NCBI GenBank assembly: GCA_028277905.1 | Contig: JANQFI010000142.1 | Coordinates: forward strand, 1-40,360 | Direction of reading: 5' to 3' | Length of the DNA: 40,360 nucleotides | Source: Chromatiaceae bacterium | GTDB lineage: Bacteria; Pseudomonadota; Gammaproteobacteria; Chromatiales; Chromatiaceae | Shown here: positions 12,649-18,330 of the stretch, piece by piece | How positions within the stretch are numbered: position 1 is the stretch's first letter | How the letters are laid out: each line of letters begins with the position of its first letter | Program-made: the position numbers and the translations under genes | Notes under the pieces: model-generated | Databases searched by the model: none | What the model was told of the DNA's origin: nothing | The model's input: only the letters and a program-made list of their open reading frames with translations

Positions 12649-12925
12649 TTGCAAGGCCGGTTGGATCACACGAGCCGCGGAGGCGCTCGCATCCTCGCAG
12701 TCCGCAGAGGCCGTGAGCCTGCTGGTGTGGGCGCTGGGGGACTCGCGTCCGGTGGTGCGAGAGGGGGCGATACTTGGACTGGAGGGGCACGTCAGGGGCC
12801 CCAGGGGCGACGAGGTGCGGGAGTTGATCCACCAACACTCCGTGCACGACCGGTCCCCTGGTGTTCGCCAGGCAGCGCGCGACGCCTTGGCCGACAGCGA
12901 GCCCAGTGGCTCGGAGGGAGGGTGA
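12638..12925 (+). CDS. HEAT-repeat-like array protein (95 aa)
   Basis: GTG 12638 (or GTG 12641) overlaps the previous gene by 11 bp. Two helix pairs resemble HEAT repeats: AVSLLVWALGDSRPVVREGA with ILGLEGHV, and HDRSPGVRQAARDALAD. It ends with the tail DSEPSGSEGG, shared with two other array proteins and encoded by repeated DNA. A small helical scaffold for protein binding is likely; the partner is unknown. Confidence 0.66.
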   Translation: MVSDCKAGWITRAAEALASSQSAEAVSLLVWALGDSRPVVREGAILGLEGHVRGPRGDEVRELIHQHSVHDRSPGVRQAARDALADSEPSGSEGG

Positions 12926-12929
12926 GATG
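12893..12929 (+). repeat. Array junction repeat A, copy 1 (tail codons, stop, RBS, start)
   Basis: The unit begins GACAGCGAGCCCAG and ends GGAGGGAGGGTGAGATG. It encodes the C-terminal SEPSGSEGG, contains the stop TGA and supplies the Shine-Dalgarno and ATG of the next gene. Further copies lie at 13254-13287 and 13716-13755. Confidence 0.85.
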
Positions 12930-13283
12930 GTAGATCGGCGAGACGAGATGGCCGAAAGGCTGGCCGCAGGTTGCGAGTGTCCGCCCTCGTCAGAGGTCAC
13001 TGACATCTGCAACATGTGCAACGAGCTGCAAGACGATGCAGAGTGGGCGCTCGCCCGCATCCGGGAGCTGGAGGCCGAGAACGAGCGGTTGAAGCGTCAG
13101 GTGACGTGCCTACGCACATCCGGCCAGCTTATGGCCAACCTGGCCTTCAATGTGACGCAGCGCTCTGAGCCACTGACGCTGACTGAGCGGGAGCGTGAGC
13201 TGCTGAAGGACGCACAGGTCAACTGGGATGCCGCAGTGAGGGAACCGGCCACAGACAGCGAGCCCAGCTCGGAGGGAGGGTGA
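12927..13283 (+). CDS. Coiled-coil array protein (118 aa)
   Basis: ATG 12927 is supplied by junction repeat A. The N-terminus has CECPPSSEV and CNMCNELQ, a possible zinc site. The middle is a coiled coil (ALARIRELEAENERLKRQ), whose DNA at 13068-13091 is identical over 24 bases to 12403-12426. The C-terminus has LTERERELLKDAQVNWDAAV and the tail DSEPSSEGG. It resembles the variable early-region proteins of lambdoid phages. Function unknown. Confidence 0.68.
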   Translation: MVDRRDEMAERLAAGCECPPSSEVTDICNMCNELQDDAEWALARIRELEAENERLKRQVTCLRTSGQLMANLAFNVTQRSEPLTLTERERELLKDAQVNWDAAVREPATDSEPSSEGG

Positions 13284-13287
13284 GATG
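13254..13287 (+). repeat. Array junction repeat A, copy 2
   Basis: Same unit as 12893-12929 with a 3-base in-frame deletion, so the encoded tail is SEPSSEGG. It contains the stop of one gene and the ATG (13285) of the next. Confidence 0.85.
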
Positions 13288-13563
13288 AGTGAGGCGATTG
13301 CAGCAATCGAAGAGGCGCTGAGGAACGCTGAGTCCGAAGTCGAGGATGCGGCGCGGGCGGTAGAGAAGGCATGTGCCGAGCTGCACGCCTACATCTTGGC
13401 CACTGACGACGAGTGCGCCACACAGACTGGCCTGGCCGACGAACGGCTGTGGGTGATTGAGCAGGCAGTGGAAGCATTGGCCAGCGAGCCGCCGGACGTG
13501 GCTGGTGCGCTGGAGGCGTTGCGGGACGCCCTGGAGCCGGCCGACGGCGATGGGGGTGGGTGA
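13285..13563 (+). CDS. Helical array protein with ALEPAD tail module (92 aa)
   Basis: ATG 13285 comes from junction repeat A. The protein is almost all helix: AIAAIEEALRNAESEVEDAA, then EKACAELHAYILATDDE and IEQAVEALASEPPDV, ending ALEALRDALEPADGDGGG. It is a paralogue of the 13753 gene, with the same spacing of helices and the same ALEPAD segment (17 identical bases at 13528-13544 and 13990-14006). The stop shares TGATG with the next gene. Function unknown. Confidence 0.66.
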   Translation: MSEAIAAIEEALRNAESEVEDAARAVEKACAELHAYILATDDECATQTGLADERLWVIEQAVEALASEPPDVAGALEALRDALEPADGDGGG

Positions 13564-13565
13564 TG
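13549..13565 (+). repeat. Array junction repeat B, copy 1
   Basis: GATGGGGGTGGGTGATG is identical to 14693-14709. Both copies hold the stop of one gene, a G-rich Shine-Dalgarno and the ATG of the next. Confidence 0.8.
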
Positions 13566-13748
13566 GGTGAGCGACGACCGCACTGCACCACCTGCGGGCG
13601 CGAGAAGTCCCCCAGTGGCTGCGACGTCCCTGCGGTGATCGCCGCCGACTACTGCACGGTCAGCTGCCCAGGCTACTGGGACGAGCCCAGGCCCCCACGC
13701 AGGTGGCCTGGAACCGGCAGCGAGCCCAGCGGCTCGGAGGGAGGGTGA
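13563..13748 (+). CDS. Small Zn-ribbon array protein (61 aa)
   Basis: ATG 13563 overlaps the previous stop (TGATG). Cysteines CTTCGREKSPSGC and YCTVSC form a likely zinc ribbon within residues 8-35. The tail GTGSEPSGSEGG is the shared array C-terminus encoded by junction repeat A. A nucleic-acid or protein contact role is possible; no homologue is recognised. Confidence 0.64.
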   Translation: MGERRPHCTTCGREKSPSGCDVPAVIAADYCTVSCPGYWDEPRPPRRWPGTGSEPSGSEGG

Positions 13749-13755
13749 GGGGATG
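13716..13755 (+). repeat. Array junction repeat A, copy 3
   Basis: Starts GGCAGCGAGCCCAG and ends GGAGGGAGGGTGAGGGGATG; three extra bases separate stop and start compared with copies 1 and 2. It encodes the tail SEPSGSEGG of the upstream gene. Confidence 0.83.
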
Positions 13756-14016
13756 GACGACCCGGGACGAGAGATTGACGAGGCGCTGTCCGACATCGAG
13801 AGCGCTGTCGAACGGGCGCGACACCGAATCAATGCTGCAGGCGCAAGCCTGGTAGCCGACGTAGAGATGGCCGACAGCGAGCAGGAGGCGTCAGAGAGAG
13901 CGCTCTCTGACCTGCGGTGCGCCGTTGAGCAGGCCTTGGCCGAACTCGACGACCGAGACATCCGCGCTGCCGTCGCCACACTGAGCGCCGCCCTGGAGCC
14001 GGCCGATGAATCCTGA
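13753..14016 (+). CDS. Helical array protein, paralogue of the 13285 gene (87 aa)
   Basis: ATG 13753 follows junction repeat A. Its helices (IDEALSDIESAVERARHRIN, then EQEASERALSDLRCAVEQAL) and the end LSAALEPADES align throughout with the 13285 product, but the shared central sequence is much diverged. This points to old duplication followed by divergence, with the ALEPAD DNA kept or re-homogenised. It overlaps the next gene by 11 bp. Confidence 0.66.
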   Translation: MDDPGREIDEALSDIESAVERARHRINAAGASLVADVEMADSEQEASERALSDLRCAVEQALAELDDRDIRAAVATLSAALEPADES

Positions 14017-14707
14017 CAAGGCGACGTACATCGAGCGGATCGTGGGCTGGCTGATGCCGGACCGGGAGGACCCTGCGCTAGCCGAGCAGGCGCGGGAGCT
14101 GACGACCCTGGACGGCGTGTACCGGGGCAAGTCGCCTCGGATTCGGCGACTGGTGCGGCTCGCCTACCTCCGTGGATGTCGCCGTGGGGCGGGATGCGCA
14201 TGGAGCGCGGCGCAGCCCATCTCGCTGCGTGACGCCGCCCTGGAGTCGATAGGCAGCGAGGGGCAGGGTGATGCGAGCCCGTCTCAGCTGCAGGACCCCG
14301 GCCTGTCCACGGACGACATCTGGAGGCTGTACCGGCGCGCCAATGATGGCGCGAGCACTGGGCATCACGACGTGGTGTCACTGTGTCGGTCCCTGCTCGT
14401 CGCGCGTGACCGCATCCGCGCCCTGGAGGCCAAGAACGAGCGGCTGCAGGCCGCCCTGGCCTGTGCACGCGACTCAGCGGGCAACGCCCGGAAGGACACG
14501 GAGCGGGCCTTCGAGAGCGCCGAGCGGGTTGCGGCCCAGCGGGACGAGCTGCGGGCCACGCTGGAGCGGGTGCGGGGGGCTGTCTCTGGCATGGGCTGCC
14601 TTGGGCCCGCTGCCTGCCTGACGTACACGCCGGACGCCCGATCGCTGTGCCGGGTGTGTGAGATACGCGCCGCCCTGGACGGCACAGAGCCCGATGGGGG
14701 TGGGTGA
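14006..14707 (+). CDS. Two-part array protein with coiled coil (233 aa)
   Basis: ATG 14006 lies inside the end of the previous gene. Residues 1-80 form one unit (YIERIVGWLMPDREDPALAE, then SPRIRRLVRLAYLRGCRRGA). Residues 95-200 form a long coiled coil with DRIRALEAKNERLQAALA, whose DNA (14421-14444) matches the other array coiled coils with two differences. The end has cysteines (CLGPAACL, CRVCEI) and DGTEPDGGG. It may be a fusion of two former cassettes. Function unknown. Confidence 0.68.
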   Translation: MNPDKATYIERIVGWLMPDREDPALAEQARELTTLDGVYRGKSPRIRRLVRLAYLRGCRRGAGCAWSAAQPISLRDAALESIGSEGQGDASPSQLQDPGLSTDDIWRLYRRANDGASTGHHDVVSLCRSLLVARDRIRALEAKNERLQAALACARDSAGNARKDTERAFESAERVAAQRDELRATLERVRGAVSGMGCLGPAACLTYTPDARSLCRVCEIRAALDGTEPDGGG

Positions 14708-14709
14708 TG
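14693..14709 (+). repeat. Array junction repeat B, copy 2
   Basis: Exact copy of 13549-13565, again joining a stop codon to the next ATG (14707). Confidence 0.8.
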
Positions 14710-14841
14710 CTAGGATGGCGGCAGGGGGACGAGATGGCGACAGCGAGACCGCCTAGACCATGCCCGCACGCGACCTGGATCATGGGCGGGGCACTGACCG
14801 AAGACGACCGCACGTTGGTGCGGGCGGTGAGCGAGGAGTGA
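14707..14841 (+). CDS. Small array protein (44 aa)
   Basis: ATG 14707 is supplied by junction repeat B, and the stop is at 14839-14841. The product reads MLGWRQGDEMATARPPRPCP, then an end rich in acidic residues (GALTEDDRTLVRAVSEE). It is short, and its coding status rests on the junction and on the next gene starting four bases later. Confidence 0.5.
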   Translation: MLGWRQGDEMATARPPRPCPHATWIMGGALTEDDRTLVRAVSEE

Positions 14842-14844
14842 TGA

Positions 14845-15060
14845 GTGAGGAACGTGTACGGCAGCGACATCACGACCAGCATGGGACAGTTCGCGGACGC
14901 GATAGCCCACGAAAGCTCACTGCGGCTACAGCGCGAGCGCGAGCTGTCCGCACTGCTGCGGGCGCACATGCTGCCGGGCGTGGTCGCCCTGTGCGTGTTC
15001 CTGTGGCGACTACTCGGTGAGCAGCAGCCCCGGCCTGAAGAAGGCCACAAGCTCGGGTAG
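14845..15060 (+). CDS. Small membrane protein, last rightward gene (71 aa)
   Basis: GTG 14845. A polar N-terminus with a short helical stretch (HESSLRLQRERELSALLRAH) precedes one hydrophobic segment (MLPGVVALCVFLWRLLG), then a polar tail. It is probably a single-pass inner-membrane protein. Its last 51 bp overlap the 3' end of the endolysin gene on the other strand, so it could interfere with lysis expression in cis or at the membrane; this is speculation. Confidence 0.62.
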   Translation: MRNVYGSDITTSMGQFADAIAHESSLRLQRERELSALLRAHMLPGVVALCVFLWRLLGEQQPRPEEGHKLG

Positions 15061-15585
15061 CGCCGGGTCCAGCTCGCGGTAGCGGGCCAAGTTCCCCTCC
15101 CGGCTGCCGTCCGCGTTCGTGTTCATCTCGAACGTGATGATGGTGCCCGAGGACTTGTAGCCCACCACGAAACCACAGTGCCCTTTGCGGCTGTGACCGG
15201 CGCGGACTGTGGGCACATCCTCGGCGTGGCCCATACGGGTCCGCACGAACACGTCGCCGGGCTCCGGGACCAGCAGCCCCTGCCGGATGTGCTCGGGGTA
15301 GTAGAAGTAGTTCTGATCCCGCTTCGTGTGCACGAACATGCGGGCGGCGCCGCCGGTCTGGGGGCAGGTCGTGTCCCCGTCCAGCTCGTCCGCGGCAAGG
15401 GAGCACAGGAAGTAGACGCCTGCGGCGCACCATGGCTGACCAGGCTTGAGGCCCACGCTGGCCAGCATGCGCTCCACGACCGGCCCGCGGTTCTGCCCGC
15501 CCTCTTCCTTGGTGCCCTCGTACTCCCGGCACAGGTCCAGGACCTTCGCCACGTATTGGCTGTGCCTGAGCGCCGCATCATTCAC
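15010..15585 (-). CDS. Endolysin, CHAP/NlpC-type amidase or endopeptidase
   Basis: 191 residues from ATG 15585. The catalytic Cys53 lies in QPWCAAGVYFLCSL, preceded by the family-type segment REYEGTKEEGGQNRGPVVER. His136 lies in GHCGFVVGY, with FEMNTNADGSREGN after it as third active-site region. This is a Cys/His hydrolase that cuts peptidoglycan peptides or the amide bond. There is no signal peptide, so a holin must release it. It is the last gene of the late transcript and follows a 62-residue gene with an ATGA-type overlap. Confidence 0.88.
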   Translation of the reverse strand: MNDAALRHSQYVAKVLDLCREYEGTKEEGGQNRGPVVERMLASVGLKPGQPWCAAGVYFLCSLAADELDGDTTCPQTGGAARMFVHTKRDQNYFYYPEHIRQGLLVPEPGDVFVRTRMGHAEDVPTVRAGHSRKGHCGFVVGYKSSGTIITFEMNTNADGSREGNLARYRELDPALPELVAFFRPGLLLTE

Positions 15586-15770
15586 GGCCGCTCACCGCGC
15601 TCCCTCTGCTGGCGCCTCACCTCGGCCTCTACCGCCTCGGCTGTCCGCGATCGCCCCTGTAGCGCCTTGGAGGGGTCGGCCTGCGACGCACGGCGACGCT
15701 GCGCGATCCTCTGCGCAAAGGGCACGATGACGGCCAGCGCCTTGCCCACCTTCTGCAACCAACTCGGCAT
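15582..15770 (-). CDS. Small basic lysis-region protein (62 aa)
   Basis: Starts at ATG 15770, beside the lipoprotein stop. A short hydrophobic/amphipathic start (WLQKVGKALAVIVPFAQ) is followed by a highly basic and charged helix (RIAQRRRASQ ... EAEVRRQQRERGERP). It could be a small membrane-associated lysis accessory protein. The single short apolar stretch is weak for a transmembrane helix. No family is recognised. Confidence 0.6.
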   Translation of the reverse strand: MPSWLQKVGKALAVIVPFAQRIAQRRRASQADPSKALQGRSRTAEAVEAEVRRQQRERGERP

Positions 15771-15771
15771 G

Positions 15772-16257
15772 TCACCCTCCGTTCGCGCCCTGTGCGCTGC
15801 CCCTGCCCACGGTCCCCGTACTCATCCGGCACAGGGTCCCAAGCGATCCCGCCCAGTCCCGCCACGCCCTGAGCGCTTGCGAGTCCACCTGCACCCCGAC
15901 CGCCTCCGCGGCCTTGATGGCGTGCTGGAACGCCGCGCCCGCGCAGCCGATCACGGCTCCGATCTGGCCCTCGTCGTGTGCGGCTCCGGCCCGCAGCGCA
16001 TGGTCCGCCGTGAGCAGGGCCTGTCGCGCGCCCTCGAGCGCCGCCGAGGCCGCCATCCACCGAGCCAGGCACGCGGTGTCGCAGCTGCCCACCCGCGCCT
16101 GGAAGGTCGTCAGCATGGCCGCGTCGAGCTCCTGATACGCGGCCTTGCCCACCTCCACGGCCCGCTGGGCGTTGCGCACGCGCAGGGACTGACCGCCCCC
16201 GCACGCCAGCATCACCAGACAGAACGCCGTCAGGGCGGCCCACAGTGCCAGTTTCAC
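15772..16257 (-). CDS. Lysis-region lipoprotein, possible outer spanin
   Basis: GTG 16257 overlaps the stop of the holin-like gene as GTGA; 161 residues. The signal peptide VKLALWAALTAFCLVMLAC ends in a lipobox with Cys19. The mature part is helical (NAQRAVEVGKAAYQELDAAM, LEGARQALLTADHALRAGA) with two further Cys in SCDTACL. A lipoprotein in this position of a Gram-negative phage suggests an outer-membrane spanin, but it is longer than most Rz1-type proteins and less proline-rich. Alternatively it is a structural or exclusion lipoprotein. Confidence 0.66.
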   Translation of the reverse strand: MKLALWAALTAFCLVMLACGGGQSLRVRNAQRAVEVGKAAYQELDAAMLTTFQARVGSCDTACLARWMAASAALEGARQALLTADHALRAGAAHDEGQIGAVIGCAGAAFQHAIKAAEAVGVQVDSQALRAWRDWAGSLGTLCRMSTGTVGRGSAQGANGG

Positions 16258-16427
16258 GACAGCTCCAGGCGCTTGGGGGCCTTCGACCCGGGGCCAGGGA
16301 GAAGGGCGCCCACGACCAGCCCGGCAAGCGCGACGAGGGCATCGTGAACCTGTGGGAAGAGTGTGGACAGGACGTAGAGCCCCGCTGCCACACACACGAA
16401 GATCAACCGCCAACTGTTCGTTCCCAT
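16254..16427 (-). CDS. Candidate holin, two transmembrane segments (57 aa)
   Basis: ATG 16427 follows a GGGAGG Shine-Dalgarno. Two hydrophobic helices (about 7-23, LIFVCVAAGLYVLSTLF; about 28-45, HDALVALAGLVVGALL) are separated by a short turn, and the C-terminus is basic (KAPKRLELS). That is the topology of small class II holins. It is coupled to the lipoprotein by GTGA and lies three genes ahead of the endolysin. The role is inferred from topology and place. Confidence 0.68.
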   Translation of the reverse strand: MGTNSWRLIFVCVAAGLYVLSTLFPQVHDALVALAGLVVGALLPGPGSKAPKRLELS

Positions 16428-16480
16428 CGTACTACCCTCCCCGGCACTGCCGGACCGTGCCCGCGCCCTGTGCGCGTCGG

Positions 16481-16795
16481 CTATCGGCTTCCCTCTGCCC
16501 TCGCCACTGCCTTCGGAGGCGGCGGCGGGTCTGATCTGATCTTGGTGAGCGTGTCGATCCGCTCGTGGATGCGCTCGTCGGCGCGGCGGGACTCCTCGGC
16601 CTCCTTCTCGATCCGCGCGTCCATGGACTTCAGGCGGTCAGCGACGGTCAGCATGCTGCCGGCGATCGACTTCAGCTCGCCCACAATGGACGTCTGCCAC
16701 TGGCTGGCTTTCCACGCGACGCCCAGCAGCCCACCCAGGACCGCCAGGATCACCCCGATGGCCGCCACCCAGTCACTGAACTGCAGGCCCTCCAC
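16481..16795 (-). CDS. Membrane-anchored coiled-coil protein, possible inner spanin or holin-like
   Basis: GTG 16795 lies just after the previous stop; 104 residues. One N-terminal transmembrane helix (WVAAIGVILAVLGGLLGVAW) is followed by a coiled coil (SIAGSMLTVADRLKSMDARIEK through ERIHERIDTL) and a proline run (DPPPPPK). An N-terminal anchor plus periplasmic coiled coil is the inner-spanin layout and would partner the lipoprotein downstream. Similar proteins are also annotated as holins or tail accessory proteins in other phages, so the role is open. Confidence 0.62.
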   Translation of the reverse strand: MEGLQFSDWVAAIGVILAVLGGLLGVAWKASQWQTSIVGELKSIAGSMLTVADRLKSMDARIEKEAEESRRADERIHERIDTLTKIRSDPPPPPKAVARAEGSR

Positions 16796-16797
16796 GA

Positions 16798-17160
16798 CTA
16801 CCTCCCGGCCTTGATGGGCGCCTCCGCTACGACAGGAGCGGGCTCCGGGTCCCACTTGCTGCGGTCGCGCTCGACGATGTCCGCGTCCTCGATCCGTCGG
16901 CCCCCAATGGTCCGGCCCCTGAGAAGAGCCGCTTTCTCGTCGTCCACCGGCACCGCGTAGCGGGTGGGGTCGGCGGGGTCCTGCTCGGGCTTGGCCCAGG
17001 TCTCCTCCCACCCAGGGGCGCCAGGAGAGTAGGTGTCCGCGATTTCCTGGTGGGGCCCGCGCCCCTCCTTGCGGCCTCTGATGGGATACCCCGCGTCTGC
17101 GTCGATGGCCGCGATGATCGCCTCTGCTTCGGCGCGCGTTCCTTCAATCTGCCTGCTCAT
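16798..17160 (-). CDS. Hypothetical late protein (120 aa)
   Basis: ATG 17160 overlaps the stop of the lectin-like gene. The product is charged and proline-rich with a helical start (EAEAIIAAIDADAGYPIRG) and segments such as GWEETWAKPEQDPADPTRY. It may be a fibre-associated or chaperone protein, given its place between the fibre and lysis genes. I recognise no domain. Confidence 0.6.
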   Translation of the reverse strand: MSRQIEGTRAEAEAIIAAIDADAGYPIRGRKEGRGPHQEIADTYSPGAPGWEETWAKPEQDPADPTRYAVPVDDEKAALLRGRTIGGRRIEDADIVERDRSKWDPEPAPVVAEAPIKAGR

Positions 17161-17948
17161 GCCGCCACCCCATACACTGTCGAGCAGGCCTGCCCGAATG
17201 CGGTGGCCTGCGCTGCACTGATCTTGCTGTTCCAGAAGAACAGCGGTCCATGCTCGCCCTCAAAGTCCGAGCTGAGGTTGGTCGATAGCGTCATGTCCGC
17301 AGACGAGTCGGACGCGCTGGCGCTGCCCGTGGGCGTGTTGCCCGTTGACGACCCGCCGGAGTAGTAGACGTTGCAGTCAGTATCGTCCCAGGCGACCACG
17401 CACCACGCTGCAGCCGCGCCGAATACGCCCACCTCGAGGTTGTAGTACCAGGCGCCGCTGCCGTTCGCGCACTTGATCACGATGGTGTCCGTGTACGTGC
17501 GCGGCCCGATGACGATGCCATGCTGGCTGGCGCTCTCACTGCCCAGCGTGCTGAAGAGGTAGAGGTTGCCTGAGCTGGCGCGCTTCACGACAAACCCGAA
17601 CGAGGCACCGCTGCACTGGTGCAGGAAGTTCGTCTGAGACTTCGCAAGCTGCACGTCCATCACGTCCGTGCCGTCCCAGGTGAACGTCGGCTTGCTGTTG
17701 AAGCTGGCGTCGGCGACGTTGTAGGTGGGCTGATTGGCGCCTACCAGCTGCTGTGCCACCGCGCTGTTTTCCCCGTCAGTCCACGACAGCACGCCCGTGC
17801 CCATCACGCGACCATCCGGCGGGTACCACCGCCAGTGGGGCGCAGGGTTGGAGAACGCCTGCAGGGCGTCCTGGTCGGAATCGGGCACGACCTTGGACGG
17901 CACCTGATAGGGGACGCGGTAGGCGACTCGGCGGGAGACCTTGCTCAT
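17157..17948 (-). CDS. Lectin-like (LamG/concanavalin-type) tail fibre protein
   Basis: 263 residues from ATG 17948. A short N-terminal segment (VAYRVPYQVPSKVVPDSDQD) may attach to the virion. From about 60 on, the sequence is a beta sandwich: PTFTWDGTDVMDVQL, SGASFGFVVKRASSGNLYLF, AAAWCVVAWDDTDCNVYYSG, and the typical LamG ending FFWNSKISAAQATAF. It is Ser/Gly/Thr-rich like many receptor-binding domains. It is the best candidate for the host-binding protein, since no other fibre gene is seen. Confidence 0.75.
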   Translation of the reverse strand: MSKVSRRVAYRVPYQVPSKVVPDSDQDALQAFSNPAPHWRWYPPDGRVMGTGVLSWTDGENSAVAQQLVGANQPTYNVADASFNSKPTFTWDGTDVMDVQLAKSQTNFLHQCSGASFGFVVKRASSGNLYLFSTLGSESASQHGIVIGPRTYTDTIVIKCANGSGAWYYNLEVGVFGAAAAWCVVAWDDTDCNVYYSGGSSTGNTPTGSASASDSSADMTLSTNLSSDFEGEHGPLFFWNSKISAAQATAFGQACSTVYGVAA

Positions 17949-17952
17949 GGCA

Positions 17953-18330
17953 TCACCCGCCGCGGTAGCCGCGCTCCGCGGTCAGCGTCATCGTGGCGTT
18001 CGTTCCATCCGCGGTGACGTCCCAATAGGGCCGGACCCAGCCCACGAGGCCCTCGAACGTCTCCGACGTCGAGCCCGCGCCCGTGCCGTCTGGCGCCGTG
18101 GAGAACTCCACGAGGGTCGACTCCTTGTAGACGTCCCGCCAGGTCCCGCTGGTGGGGCGCGCAGGGATGTAGTCCTTGCTGTACTGCCACTTCACCGACC
18201 CGTTGGGGTTGTCGGTGGCGTCCCAGACCAGGTCGCAGGCGATGTACTCGCCCTCGCTGACCTTGATGGGCGTGCCCGCGACGTCTTCGTCCAGGTCGGT
18301 CGCTTCGATAAGGGTGACTGCGTGTGCCAT
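17953..18330 (-). CDS. Beta-rich virion protein (125 aa)
   Basis: ATG 18330 directly follows the stop of the largest ejection protein. The sequence alternates strands (VTLIEATDLDEDVAGTPIKV, EYIACDLVWDATDNPNGSV, AERGYRGG at the end) and fits a small beta-sandwich such as a fibre adaptor or decoration protein. It lies right before the lectin-like gene and may connect it to the tail. The fold is inferred from the strand pattern only. Confidence 0.62.
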   Translation of the reverse strand: MAHAVTLIEATDLDEDVAGTPIKVSEGEYIACDLVWDATDNPNGSVKWQYSKDYIPARPTSGTWRDVYKESTLVEFSTAPDGTGAGSTSETFEGLVGWVRPYWDVTADGTNATMTLTAERGYRGG

